A stretch of DNA of 64,000 nucleotides. It comes from Pseudomonas sp. MMS21 TM103 (GTDB lineage Bacteria; Pseudomonadota; Gammaproteobacteria; Pseudomonadales; Pseudomonadaceae). The notes beneath the pieces are model-generated. The model did no database searches. It was given only the letters and a program-made list of their open reading frames with translations, and was not told the DNA's origin. The stretch covers positions 620,001 through 684,000 of the forward strand of contig NZ_JAJISP010000002.1 in NCBI RefSeq assembly GCF_022132145.1, given 5' to 3'. Shown one piece after another: positions 34,721 to 42,964 of the stretch (position 1 is the first letter of the stretch; every line of letters begins with the position of its first letter). The translations under genes and the position numbers were made by a program.

Positions 34721-36802
34721 ATGAAGCGACCACTGCTTAGCACCCTCCTTGCCCTTAGCCTTGGCTTAAGTGCTTTGCCGTTGTCTGCGAAAACCACCAG
34801 TGCCGATCCGTGGGAATACTTGCAGCCAAACCGCGAGCAGGTCATCGCCAGCCTCAATGTTGTAGAACTGCTCAACCGGCACCACTACAACAAGCCACCG
34901 CTCAACGATGAGCGCTCGGTGAAAATCTACGAGTCTTACCTGAAGATGCTCGACCCCTCGCGCAGTTACTTCACTGCGGGTGATATCGCCGAGTTCGACC
35001 AGTGGCGCAACCAGTTCGACGACCTGCTGAAAAGCGGAAATCTGGAGCCGGGATTTCACATCTACAAGCGCCAACTGGAGCGTATGCAAAGCCGCTTGCA
35101 GTTTGCCCTGAACATACTCGAACAAGGTGTCGACAAGATTGACTTCAGCAGCGATGAAAGCCTGCTGATCGACCGCGAAAAAGCCCCTTGGGCCAAGAAT
35201 ATAGGCGAGCTGGACGAGCTATGGCGCAAACGCGTCAAAGACGAAGTGCTGCGCCTGAAAATCGCCGGCAAGGAACCCAAGGCGATTCAGAAACTGCTGA
35301 TCAAGCGCTACAAGAGTCAGCAGGCGCGCCTGCGCCAGACTCGCGGCGAGGATATCTTCCAGGCCTACGTCAATGCATTTGCCATGTCCTACGACCCGCA
35401 TACCTCCTATCTCTCCCCCGAGAGTGCGGAGAACTTCGACATCAACATGAGCCTGTCGCTGGAAGGCATTGGCGCGGTACTGCAAAGCGACAACGAGCAT
35501 GTCAAAATCGTTCGCCTGGTGCCCGCAGGCCCGGCCGACAAGAGCAAGCAGATTGCACCGGCAGACAAGATCATCGGCGTGGCCCAGGGCAACGACGAGA
35601 TGGTCGACGTGATCGGCTGGCGCCTGGACGAAGTGGTCAAGCTGATCCGCGGACCGAAAGGCTCGCTGGTGCGCCTGGAAGTGATTCCGGCGAGCAACGC
35701 ACCGAATGACGAAACCAGCAAGGTCGTCAACATCACCCGCGAAGCAGTCAAGCTGGAAGAGCAAGCCGCGAAGAAATCCGTGCTGCAGCTCAATCACAAT
35801 GGACGCGATTACAAGCTGGGCATCATTGATGTTCCCGCGTTCTATCTGGACTTCAAGGCCTTCCGTGCCGGTGATCCGAACTACACGAGCACTACCCGTG
35901 ACGTCAAACGCCTGATCACCGAACTGGAGCAGGAAAAGGTCGACGGCGTGGTCATCGACTTGCGCAACAACGGCGGCGGCTCGCTGCAAGAAGCAACCGA
36001 ACTGACCGGGCTGTTTATCGACCAGGGTCCAACCGTACTGGTGCGCAACAGCGACGGCCGGGTCGATGTGCTGGCCGATGAAGATACCGGTATCTTCTAC
36101 AAAGGCCCCCTGGCCGTACTGGTCAATCGCCTGTCCGCCTCGGCGTCGGAGATTTTCGCCGGCGCCATGCAGGACTATCACCGCGCCCTGATCCTCGGCG
36201 GCCAGACCTTCGGTAAAGGCACAGTACAGACCATTCAGCCGCTCAACCATGGCGAGCTCAAGCTGACCCTAGCCAAGTTTTACCGCGTTTCCGGGCAAAG
36301 CACCCAGCATCAGGGGGTGATCCCGGACATCCAGTACCCCGACGTAATGAACACCAAGGAAATTGGTGAAAGTGCCCTGCCCGAGGCATTGCCGTGGGAC
36401 AGCATCAAGGCAGCAATGACCCCAAAATCGGACCCGATCATGCCCTTCCTGAAGGAACTGCAGACTCGCTACGATAGCCGCACGGCAAAGAACCCCGACT
36501 TCACCTTCACCCGCGAACGCCTTGCTCTGGCGCAGAAGCTCATGGATGAAACCAGCGTGAGCCTCAACGAAAGCAAACGCCGCGCGCAACAGACTGATAT
36601 AGAAGCGCAGCAGCTGGCAATCGAAAACAACCGCCGCAAAGCCAAGGGTGAAACCCTGCTCAGCGAGTTGAAGACAGAAGACGAAGACGCTACGCCGGTC
36701 GAGCCTGAAAAAACCAAACCGGAAGATGATGCCTTCCTTGCCGAAAGCGGGCATATCTTGCTCGACTACCTGGGGTTGAGTTCGAGCCTGGCCAAACAGT
36801 AA
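34721..36802 (+). CDS. prc: Carboxy-terminal (tail-specific) periplasmic protease Prc
   Basis: A periplasmic serine protease of the S41 family, about 693 aa. A signal peptide (MKRPLLSTLLALSLGLSALP), an N-terminal Prc domain, a PDZ domain (about 235-320) and the S41 protease domain with the catalytic Ser in NRLSASASEIFAG and Lys in QTFGKGTVQ are visible, plus a C-terminal helical DUF3340 region. In P. aeruginosa the orthologue (AlgO) degrades mutant MucA. An upstream in-frame ATG at 34688 is possible, but the one at 34721 begins directly with the signal peptide. Confidence 0.94.
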   Translation: MKRPLLSTLLALSLGLSALPLSAKTTSADPWEYLQPNREQVIASLNVVELLNRHHYNKPPLNDERSVKIYESYLKMLDPSRSYFTAGDIAEFDQWRNQFDDLLKSGNLEPGFHIYKRQLERMQSRLQFALNILEQGVDKIDFSSDESLLIDREKAPWAKNIGELDELWRKRVKDEVLRLKIAGKEPKAIQKLLIKRYKSQQARLRQTRGEDIFQAYVNAFAMSYDPHTSYLSPESAENFDINMSLSLEGIGAVLQSDNEHVKIVRLVPAGPADKSKQIAPADKIIGVAQGNDEMVDVIGWRLDEVVKLIRGPKGSLVRLEVIPASNAPNDETSKVVNITREAVKLEEQAAKKSVLQLNHNGRDYKLGIIDVPAFYLDFKAFRAGDPNYTSTTRDVKRLITELEQEKVDGVVIDLRNNGGGSLQEATELTGLFIDQGPTVLVRNSDGRVDVLADEDTGIFYKGPLAVLVNRLSASASEIFAGAMQDYHRALILGGQTFGKGTVQTIQPLNHGELKLTLAKFYRVSGQSTQHQGVIPDIQYPDVMNTKEIGESALPEALPWDSIKAAMTPKSDPIMPFLKELQTRYDSRTAKNPDFTFTRERLALAQKLMDETSVSLNESKRRAQQTDIEAQQLAIENNRRKAKGETLLSELKTEDEDATPVEPEKTKPEDDAFLAESGHILLDYLGLSSSLAKQ

Positions 36803-36854
36803 GCGCTAGCCGCTTACGGTTGTCATCAAAGGGTCATCAATCTGTCGTGAAATG

Positions 36855-36890
36855 CAGGGGCTGATAGCGATATCAGCCCCTTCGCTTTTC
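36855..36890 (+). terminator. Rho-independent terminator of prc
   Basis: A 10-bp perfect stem, ggggctgata/tatcagcccc, with a GCGA loop, followed by TTCGCTTTT. It lies about 55 bp after the prc stop and just before the EAL/GGDEF gene start at 36909. Confidence 0.75.
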
Positions 36891-36908
36891 TGCATATCGA
36901 GACCCGCC

Positions 36909-38669
36909 ATGACCGCCACCGAGCAACTGAGCGCGCTGGACCATATTCTCGCTCACGGCGACCTGCATAGCTTGTTCCAGCCGATCGTCAGCCTTTCCGA
37001 ACGCCGCATCCTCGGTTACGAAGCCCTGACTCGCGGCCCGTCCAACAGCCCTTTGCATTCGCCGATCAATCTGTTCGCCGTGGCACGCAATGCCGGGCGA
37101 CTGGGCGAACTGGAGGTGGCCTGTCGCAAAAATGCCTGCCGGCGCTTCAGCGAACTGCAACTGCCGGGCAAGCTGTTTCTCAACGTATCACCGGATTCGC
37201 TGTTGGAGCCCGGCCATCAACCCGGCCGCACCCTGCAACTGCTGCAGGCCTATGGCATCCCCCCCAGCCAAGTGGTAATTGAGCTGACCGAGCAGTCTCC
37301 CACCGATGACTTCACCCTACTCGATACCGCCCTGCACCATTACCGCGCCATGGGCTTTTCGATTGCCCTGGACGACCTTGGTACTGGCTACTCGAGCCTG
37401 CGCCTGTGGTCAGAACTGCGCCCTGAATACGTGAAAATAGACCGCCACTTCATCGATGGCATTCATCAGGATGCGGTCAAACGCGAGTTCGTCGGTTCGA
37501 TCCTGAAGATGGCCAAGGCGTCACGCGCCCAGGTGATTGCCGAAGGGATCGAGTTGGAAGAAGAACTCGTGGTGCTGGCCGAGATGGGCATCGACCTGCT
37601 GCAAGGCTATTTGCTCTGTCGCCCTCAAGAACAACCGCCACGTGACGCACACACGCTCTTACCGAAGTACAACGGCAATGCCCTTGTCTTGAGCGAGGAA
37701 GGCAGCAACCTCAGCGCCCTGCTCAACGCACAGCCGGCAGTGGCTCAGCACACACCGATTGCCGAGGTGCTGGAAGCCTTTCGCGCCCAGGCCAACCTCA
37801 ACTCCCTGGCCGTTGTCGATGAGCATGGACAACCGGTCGGCATCGTCAACCGCCATGCGCTTTCCGAAGCACTGCTCAGGCCCTTCGCCGCCGACCTGTT
37901 CGCCCGCAAACCGATCAGCCGCCTGATGAGCAATGATTTCCTTGTCGTCGAACTGAAGCAATCACTGCAGAAAGTCAGCCGCCTGCTTACCAGCCGTGCC
38001 CGCCAGCGCATCGAGGAAGACTTCATCATCACCCAGGACGGCAGTTACCGAGGGCTGGGGCGGGTAATCGATGTGCTCAAGTTGATCACCGAGCTGAAAA
38101 TCCAGCAGGCACGATACGCCAACCCGCTGACCTTGCTGCCGGGCAATGTACCGATCCAGCAATGCCTGACCCGCTTGCTGCAACAAGCCCGAGAAACGGT
38201 GATCTGTTATGTGGATATCGACAACTTCAAGCCGTTCAACGACCTTTACGGCTACGCCAAAGGCGATGAAGTATTGCTAAGCCTGGCGCAATGCTTGAGC
38301 GAGCGGGTGGACCCTGCCCGCGATTTTGTCGGCCATATTGGCGGTGACGACTTCCTGCTGGTACTCGGTTCGCACGATTGGCGAGCCCGCCTGAATCGCC
38401 TGCTGGAAGACTTTCAGAGTCAATGCCGACGCTTCTACAGCGACGAGCACCTGCAAGCTGGTTGCCTGATCGCCCACACCCGGCAGGGCCAGCGCCAGGA
38501 ATTTGCGTTGCTCTCCCTGTCATTGGGCGTGGTGCATCTGCGCCCGGAACAATGCGCACAACTGGACGCCAGCCAGCTCGCCGGCCTGGCCTCGGAAGCC
38601 AAGCGCCACGCCAAGGCGGTGCCCGGCTACAGCCTGCATATCATCGATACGCACAAGCTGTCGGCGTAA
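36909..38669 (+). CDS. EAL-CBS-GGDEF cyclic-di-GMP turnover protein
   Basis: A cytoplasmic protein of 586 aa with no membrane segment. The N-terminal EAL phosphodiesterase domain (about 1-250) has the EAL motif at 38-40 (GYEALTRG), DDLGTGYSSL, EGIE and LQGYLLCRP, so the catalytic residues look complete. A CBS pair follows (about 275-400), then a C-terminal diguanylate-cyclase fold whose signature is GGDDF at 478-482 instead of GGDEF, so cyclase activity is doubtful. The same gene follows prc in P. aeruginosa as I recall. ATG at 36909 chosen; the frame extends to 36852 through the terminator hairpin. Confidence 0.93.
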   Translation: MTATEQLSALDHILAHGDLHSLFQPIVSLSERRILGYEALTRGPSNSPLHSPINLFAVARNAGRLGELEVACRKNACRRFSELQLPGKLFLNVSPDSLLEPGHQPGRTLQLLQAYGIPPSQVVIELTEQSPTDDFTLLDTALHHYRAMGFSIALDDLGTGYSSLRLWSELRPEYVKIDRHFIDGIHQDAVKREFVGSILKMAKASRAQVIAEGIELEEELVVLAEMGIDLLQGYLLCRPQEQPPRDAHTLLPKYNGNALVLSEEGSNLSALLNAQPAVAQHTPIAEVLEAFRAQANLNSLAVVDEHGQPVGIVNRHALSEALLRPFAADLFARKPISRLMSNDFLVVELKQSLQKVSRLLTSRARQRIEEDFIITQDGSYRGLGRVIDVLKLITELKIQQARYANPLTLLPGNVPIQQCLTRLLQQARETVICYVDIDNFKPFNDLYGYAKGDEVLLSLAQCLSERVDPARDFVGHIGGDDFLLVLGSHDWRARLNRLLEDFQSQCRRFYSDEHLQAGCLIAHTRQGQRQEFALLSLSLGVVHLRPEQCAQLDASQLAGLASEAKRHAKAVPGYSLHIIDTHKLSA

Positions 38670-38847
38670 GCTAATCAGCCTCAGGGTTTAAATTCTTATC
38701 AGGGTATAGAAAAGCTGAAGGAGCCAGCTTGTTGTGACCCGGCGATCCTGAGGCGTCCTGGGACTTCGATCGCCTGATCGCCGATCACCGCAGACGCAAT
38801 AGCAAAGCGGGTAGCGTTGCGCCTCCCGCATGACCCGCCCCTCCCCG

Positions 38848-39315
38848 CTACAATCCCAGCTCTTGGGCCCTCTGGACAAAGCGCGCCGCCTGCTCGGCGT
38901 CGGCCGGCAAGCCCGGATGACCCTCGCGATATAGGTCGGCCAAGCGCTGAGCCGCCAAGGCATGACCCGCAGCTGCCGCCAGCGTCCACCAGCGCACGCT
39001 TTCGAGAACATCGGGAGCTTGCCGGGTGTTGCCCGCCAGGCTCAGCACGCCGAGCTGATAGGCGGCCTTGGCATCGCCACCAGAGGCAGCCAGGCGCAAC
39101 AGACGCACGCCTTCGTCACGGGCGGCAAAGCCCTGCCCACGAAACAGCAGGATATGCCCGTAGAAGCTCTGCGCGGCCACGTCACCGAGGCTGGCCATGC
39201 GCGCGAACTGACCTTCCAGCCAGCGCCAGCCACGTGGCTGCTTGACCAACCACGACCAGTGGAAAAGTCGCCGGGCCACGACATAGCCTATTCGTGCACG
39301 CAGACGCCACAGCAC
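38848..39315 (-). CDS. Sel1/TPR-like repeat protein
   Basis: A 155-aa protein with Sel1-type repeats: AAQSFYGHILLFRGQGFAAR, AAYQLGVLSLAGN and AAQRLADLYREGHPG with the alanine-helix spacing typical of the family. The N-terminus is basic and aromatic (RRLFHWSWLVKQ) and may contact membrane; no clear signal peptide. It starts with GTG at 39315, directly after the stop codon of the upstream gene, so it is the third gene of a tight three-gene operon. Sel1 repeats usually mediate protein contacts. Confidence 0.82.
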   Translation of the reverse strand: MLWRLRARIGYVVARRLFHWSWLVKQPRGWRWLEGQFARMASLGDVAAQSFYGHILLFRGQGFAARDEGVRLLRLAASGGDAKAAYQLGVLSLAGNTRQAPDVLESVRWWTLAAAAGHALAAQRLADLYREGHPGLPADAEQAARFVQRAQELGL

Positions 39316-39681
39316 TCAGAGCCCCTCGGAGTAATCGAACTCGAACACTCGCACCACTTCGGACGCATGCCAGGAGGCAGCAGCTACACCATCCGAAGCA
39401 CCGTTAAAGCGGCCAAGACGAATCACGCAGTCGAAGAACCCGGTTCGCGGCAGCCGGCTGGCGCCCTGACTGATCACCAAGGCGCTACGCAGCGGCCGTT
39501 CGGCACGGGCATCCAGGGCCGCCAGATGCTCTAACGCAGCAGTGAGCGTTTGCATCGCCGGGGTAGGCAAGGCCAAACGCTCGACCAATGCTCTATAGGT
39601 CAGCAGATGACGCTGACGTCGAGCATCTTCCAACTCATCGAGCAAAGCCTGCCAATGCTGACGACTGATACTTACGCTCAA
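39316..39681 (-). CDS. Conserved hypothetical protein in the XRE-Sel1 operon
   Basis: A 121-aa protein I do not recognise as a characterised family. The N-terminal half is helical (ISRQHWQALLDELEDARRQ) and could be a winged-helix type fold; the C-terminal half is beta-rich (RSALVISQG, TGFFDCVIRLGRF). It starts at TTG 39681 with GGAGGAG 5-6 bases upstream, overlapping the stop of the XRE gene. Its tight coupling on both sides makes it a true gene. Confidence 0.78.
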   Translation of the reverse strand: MSVSISRQHWQALLDELEDARRQRHLLTYRALVERLALPTPAMQTLTAALEHLAALDARAERPLRSALVISQGASRLPRTGFFDCVIRLGRFNGASDGVAAASWHASEVVRVFEFDYSEGL

Positions 39682-39998
39682 AGCTTCTCCTCCCAGCCTG
39701 CGACACCGAGCGCCCAGGCCAAGGCCCGCTTGATAGCGGCATCTGGCTGGCGCTCGGCGCTTTCGATCATGCCCAGATAATGCGGACTGATCCCCACCGA
39801 GCGCGCCAACTCTTGCAGCGTCAAGCCCTTTTCTTCACGTAAACGCGTCAATTCGCTCAGCGCCGGCTTGACTGCATCCGCAGCCGCCTGCGGCACTTGC
39901 GCAGCCTGACCCGCAGCCTGCAACAAGGCCAGGTAATCTGCCCAGGGCAGTACCGCATATTCAGGCTCGCCATCACGTTTGATTACTTGCACTTTCAT
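39678..39998 (-). CDS. XRE-family transcriptional regulator (antitoxin-like layout)
   Basis: A 106-aa protein. The N-terminal 40 residues (MKVQVIKRDGEPEYAVLPWADYLAL) look like the beta-strand start of Phd/RelB-type antitoxins, and the C-terminal part is a Cro/C1 helix-turn-helix (LTLQELARSVGISPHYLGMIESAER). The ATG at 39998 has GGAGAG upstream; the longer frame to 40193 is not supported. It is first in a three-gene operon with the genes at 39316 and 38848. Confidence 0.85.
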   Translation of the reverse strand: MKVQVIKRDGEPEYAVLPWADYLALLQAAGQAAQVPQAAADAVKPALSELTRLREEKGLTLQELARSVGISPHYLGMIESAERQPDAAIKRALAWALGVAGWEEKL

Positions 39999-40132
39999 TC
40001 TCGACTCTCCGTGGAAAGCAGTACCGACAGCCTCAGCACCTTCCTTGCAGTTGACTATGTTAACAGCCCGAAACTCTAAAGGGCGTGACCTATACTGCCT
40101 TGAGACTATAAGGGCAGTGTCCCGGGGGTATT

Positions 40133-40873
40133 TTGAGAGCGCTGGCGATTCTTCTGCTGGGCTGCTGGAGTGCCATGAGCGATGCAGAAGCATTGCGCTG
40201 GGGCTTTTCTCCAGCCGACGACATGCCTTATGTCGAGGTCCGCAATCATCAATTACTTGGTGGATTCACCCACCAGCTTGGCAGCAGGGTCGGCCAACGC
40301 CTGAACCTCGAGCTGCAGTTCGTCGAGACCCCGAACAGGCGCATTGAAGAGTTCATTCAGCGCGGACGCATTCATCTGATCTGCAACGCCAACCCGGAAT
40401 GGGTGGCCGAACCACAGCGCTATCGCTGGTCACCCAAACTTTACCAGGAGGAGGACGTACTCCTACTGCATGACCGACAGGCGCCTGTGACCGGATTGCA
40501 TGATCTGTACGGCAAATTCCTCGGCACTCAACTCGGTTACATCTACAGCCTGCCGCTGATGGAGGCTTTCGCGCGTGGACTGGTGATTCGCCAGAATGTC
40601 CGCGACCTCGACAGCGGACTGTACCTGCTGAGCAAGCAACGCCTGGATGCGCTGATCGACATGCGCCGCCCCCTGACTTACAAGCTGGCCCAACGCCCAG
40701 AGCTGCCCCTGCACTTCAGTGACTGGGTGGTACAGCGCTACGACCTGTATTGCATCTATGGCCAACACCTGCCGATCGGTACCGAGCGGCTGAATGAGGT
40801 GCTGCTGGAACTGCGTGACTCGGGCGCGATCGCGCAGATGCTCGATGGCACCTCCGTCCCGCCTCCTCAGTAG
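40133..40873 (+). CDS. Periplasmic solute-binding protein (SBP_bac_3-like)
   Basis: A 246-aa exported protein with a signal peptide (hydrophobic ALAILLLGCW, cleavage near DAEA) and the two-lobe fold of family 3 binding proteins: LRWGFSPADDMPY, GGFTHQL, RIEEFIQRGRIHLIC, LGTQLGYIY and LLSKQRLDALID. The start is TTG at 40133 with GGGGG upstream. No ABC permease or ATPase lies nearby, so it may act as a stand-alone sensor or binder. The ligand is unknown. Confidence 0.82.
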   Translation: MRALAILLLGCWSAMSDAEALRWGFSPADDMPYVEVRNHQLLGGFTHQLGSRVGQRLNLELQFVETPNRRIEEFIQRGRIHLICNANPEWVAEPQRYRWSPKLYQEEDVLLLHDRQAPVTGLHDLYGKFLGTQLGYIYSLPLMEAFARGLVIRQNVRDLDSGLYLLSKQRLDALIDMRRPLTYKLAQRPELPLHFSDWVVQRYDLYCIYGQHLPIGTERLNEVLLELRDSGAIAQMLDGTSVPPPQ

Positions 40874-40877
40874 CCCA

Positions 40878-41327
40878 TCACGGCTTCGGCTTATCCAACG
40901 CCAGGCTTTGCTCATCGGGCAAGCGCTCGATAACCTCGAGCGCCTCTGGCGCCTGGGCATCTCGCCAGGCACGATATGCCGCCAACTCATCGCTCCAGGT
41001 GCGCAGCACCCAGGCCAGTACGGCCAGATCATCGATAAAGCCGACCATCGGCAACCAATCCGGTAGCGCATCCAGTGGCGTGACGAAATACAGCAACGCA
41101 GCGACCACCGCCAATAACGCCTGAGAACTGATCGCTCGATACTCACCTCGCCACCAAGCCATGCAGAGACCTTGAAGAAGTCTCAAATCATCTTTCAAGG
41201 CACTCAAGCGCCGGCCTGGCTTGCCACTCTTGCGTGCCACTGCCAGCAGCAAAGCAGGCAAGCGCCCACGACGTAAAAAAGCCGGTGCCAAGCGCAGGTA
41301 ACTGGAAAAATTCCACGGCTGTTTCAT
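40878..41327 (-). CDS. DUF1232 (YkvA-family) membrane protein
   Basis: A 149-aa protein. A DUF1232 segment (YFVTPLDALPDWLPMVGFIDDLAVLAWV) holds one or two hydrophobic stretches and the conserved P-D-x-x-P pattern. The N-terminus is basic. The function is unknown. It is convergent with the solute-binding protein, with 4 bp between their stops. Upstream lies a palindrome of two DnaA-box-like sequences. Confidence 0.88.
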   Translation of the reverse strand: MKQPWNFSSYLRLAPAFLRRGRLPALLLAVARKSGKPGRRLSALKDDLRLLQGLCMAWWRGEYRAISSQALLAVVAALLYFVTPLDALPDWLPMVGFIDDLAVLAWVLRTWSDELAAYRAWRDAQAPEALEVIERLPDEQSLALDKPKP

Positions 41328-41370
41328 TGGGATTCCTCGTCAACCCGCATGCTTGCTGGGCTGGCTTGGG

Positions 41371-41393
41371 TTATCCACTAAAGCTGTGGATAA
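41371..41393. promoter_or_regulatory. Pair of inverted DnaA-box-like sequences
   Basis: ttatccact (41371-41379) and tgtggataa (41385-41393) face each other with 5 bases between them. The second is a perfect DnaA box and the first has one mismatch at the last position. They lie about 45-65 bp upstream of the DUF1232 start. This 410-bp intergenic region (41328-41737) otherwise contains only AT-rich stretches and the FKBP terminator. Confidence 0.55.
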
Positions 41394-41644
41394 CCTTGTG
41401 AACAGTTTCCAGATGGACCGACCAAACGCCCGCCCCACAGGGCCTCGCTACAGATCGGACATTTTTTACTCAGCTCATTAAATTGTTTTAAATCAACAAC
41501 TTGAAATTTGCAAAGAGTTTTGCAAGAAGCGCAAGATCAGCTCGCGCATCAGCCGGGGAAAATGTGCATAACCGTGGCGCCCGAATTCCAATGAAGCTAT
41601 TTTTCGACCCACCAGTCACTCTAGGTCGCACTTTGTAATCGGCA

Positions 41645-41673
41645 AAAACGACAACGCCCCGTCATACGGGGCG
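41645..41673 (-). terminator. Rho-independent terminator of the FKBP gene
   Basis: On the minus strand a 7-bp stem (cgccccg/cggggcg) with a 5-base loop is followed by a T-rich stretch ending GTTTTT. It lies about 65 bp after the stop of the FKBP-type isomerase gene. Confidence 0.65.
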
Positions 41674-41737
41674 CTGCCTGCAACACTGACGGCCTGCCGA
41701 ACTCTGGACTATCCGAGACTCGACAAACGCCTAGCGC

Positions 41738-42442
41738 TTACTGCTCGGCACTGGCGGCCTTGATTGCCAGCAGCTCCAACTCGAACACCAACACCGAGTT
41801 GGCCGGGATCGCCGGAGTCGGGCTTTGCTCGCCGTATGCCAGCTCACTCGGGATATAGAGCTTGTACTTCTCGCCGACATGCATCAGCTGCAAGCCTTCG
41901 ACCCAACCTGGAATCACGCCGCTGACAGGCAGCTCGATCGGGGTACCGCGCTCGATAGAGCTGTCGAACACGCTGCCATCGGTCAACTTGCCTTCATAGT
42001 GCACGCTCACCACATCAGTGGCTTTCGGCTGATCGCCTTCGGCTTTTTTCAGCACTTCGTACTGCAAACCGGACTCGGTGGTGACCACGCCTTCACGCTT
42101 GCCATTCTCTTCGAGGAACTTCTTGCCAGCCTTGGCCGACTCCTCGTTCATGGTAGCCATGCGTTCTTCGGCACGTTTCTGCAGGAACGCAAAAGCCTCG
42201 ACCAGCTCGTCGTCTTTCAGGCGCTGCTCTTTCTTGCCGATGGCATCTTCGATGCCTTGAGCCACAGCTTTCGAATCGAGGTCATCCATACCTTCCTGTG
42301 CCAGGCTCTTGCCCATGTTCAGGCCGATACCGTAGGAGGCCTTTTGTGCCGGGGTCTCCAACTCTGGATTGGTTTGCGAATCACAACCCGCGAGAACCAG
42401 GCCTGCCAGAGCGACCGCCGCCGCTAAACGATACTGTTTCAT
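41738..42442 (-). CDS. FKBP-type peptidyl-prolyl isomerase lipoprotein (FkpA-like)
   Basis: Periplasmic folding catalyst, 234 aa. A lipoprotein signal ends in LAGC (Cys20), followed by an N-terminal dimerisation domain (about 30-115) and a C-terminal FKBP domain with VSVHYEGKLTDGSVFDSS, ELPVSGVIPGWVEGLQLM and YIPSELAYG. It is probably membrane-anchored through Cys20, whereas E. coli FkpA is soluble; residues +2 (Asp) and +3 (Ser) suggest inner-membrane retention by the enterobacterial rule. It has its own terminator. Confidence 0.93.
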   Translation of the reverse strand: MKQYRLAAAVALAGLVLAGCDSQTNPELETPAQKASYGIGLNMGKSLAQEGMDDLDSKAVAQGIEDAIGKKEQRLKDDELVEAFAFLQKRAEERMATMNEESAKAGKKFLEENGKREGVVTTESGLQYEVLKKAEGDQPKATDVVSVHYEGKLTDGSVFDSSIERGTPIELPVSGVIPGWVEGLQLMHVGEKYKLYIPSELAYGEQSPTPAIPANSVLVFELELLAIKAASAEQ

Positions 42443-42630
42443 GCTTATTCCTTGTTCGGTGCGCCCTAGGGCAATCGAGTGAAGGCGCGAGCTTAGCAGG
42501 CTGCCGCAATCACTGGCTACCAGGATACGAACGAGGAAATGCGTATAAGTTCAAGTGTTTAGGCGAAATTCGACAGGAATGAAGCGAGTCTTGCGGAAGG
42601 GGCATAGCAGAGATGGAGCGAGGTAAAAAA

Positions 42631-42707
42631 TGGCGCAGCGGACGGGACTCGAACCCGCGACCCCCGGCGTGACAGGCCGGTATTCTAACCGACTGAACTA
42701 CCGCTGC
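42631..42707 (-). tRNA. tRNA-Asp (GUC), second locus
   Basis: 77 nt, identical to the two copies at 101-177 and 278-354. Anticodon GTC, encoded CCA. It is the second gene of a Val-Asp operon. Confidence 0.97.
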
Positions 42708-42727
42708 GCGTAACTTCAAAAACGAGT

Positions 42728-42803
42728 TGGTGGGTGATGACGGGATCGAACCGCCGACCCGCTGCTTGTAAGGCAGCTGCTCTCCCAGCTGAGCTAATCA
42801 CCC
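42728..42803 (-). tRNA. tRNA-Val (UAC), second locus
   Basis: 76 nt, the same sequence as 390-465, with anticodon TAC and encoded CCA. It is the first gene of the Val-Asp operon, 20 bp ahead of tRNA-Asp. Confidence 0.97.
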
Positions 42804-42824
42804 TTCACTCTCGAAGTGGGCCGC

Positions 42825-42853
42825 ATTCTAGACAGCCGACCCCACCTTGGCAA
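42825..42853 (-). promoter_or_regulatory. Sigma-70 promoter of the second tRNA-Val/Asp operon
   Basis: On the minus strand, -35 TTGCCA and -10 TAGAAT are separated by exactly 17 bp. An AT-rich upstream element (aaaaaattttt) lies just before the -35 box, and a GC-rich discriminator follows the -10 box. This is a strong stable-RNA promoter layout, built from different sequence than the promoter at 485-513. Confidence 0.75.
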
Positions 42854-42964
42854 GCACTGATTTAAAAATTTTTTATCGACGTGCCAAAGGCTTAGCGCAG
42901 GCTTGGCCTGAGGCGCCAAGGGGAGAATAATGCGCGCTTTGCGTTAATGGAGAGTCACCCCCTC

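Noticed and set aside
38670..38847. Possible gene on the minus strand upstream of the EAL/GGDEF stop
   Set aside because: Open frames here are short, lack start signals and have mixed codon use; treated as intergenic.
41328..41737. Chromosome replication origin
   Set aside because: Only two DnaA boxes, no dnaA, dnaN or gidA genes nearby and no cluster of further boxes.
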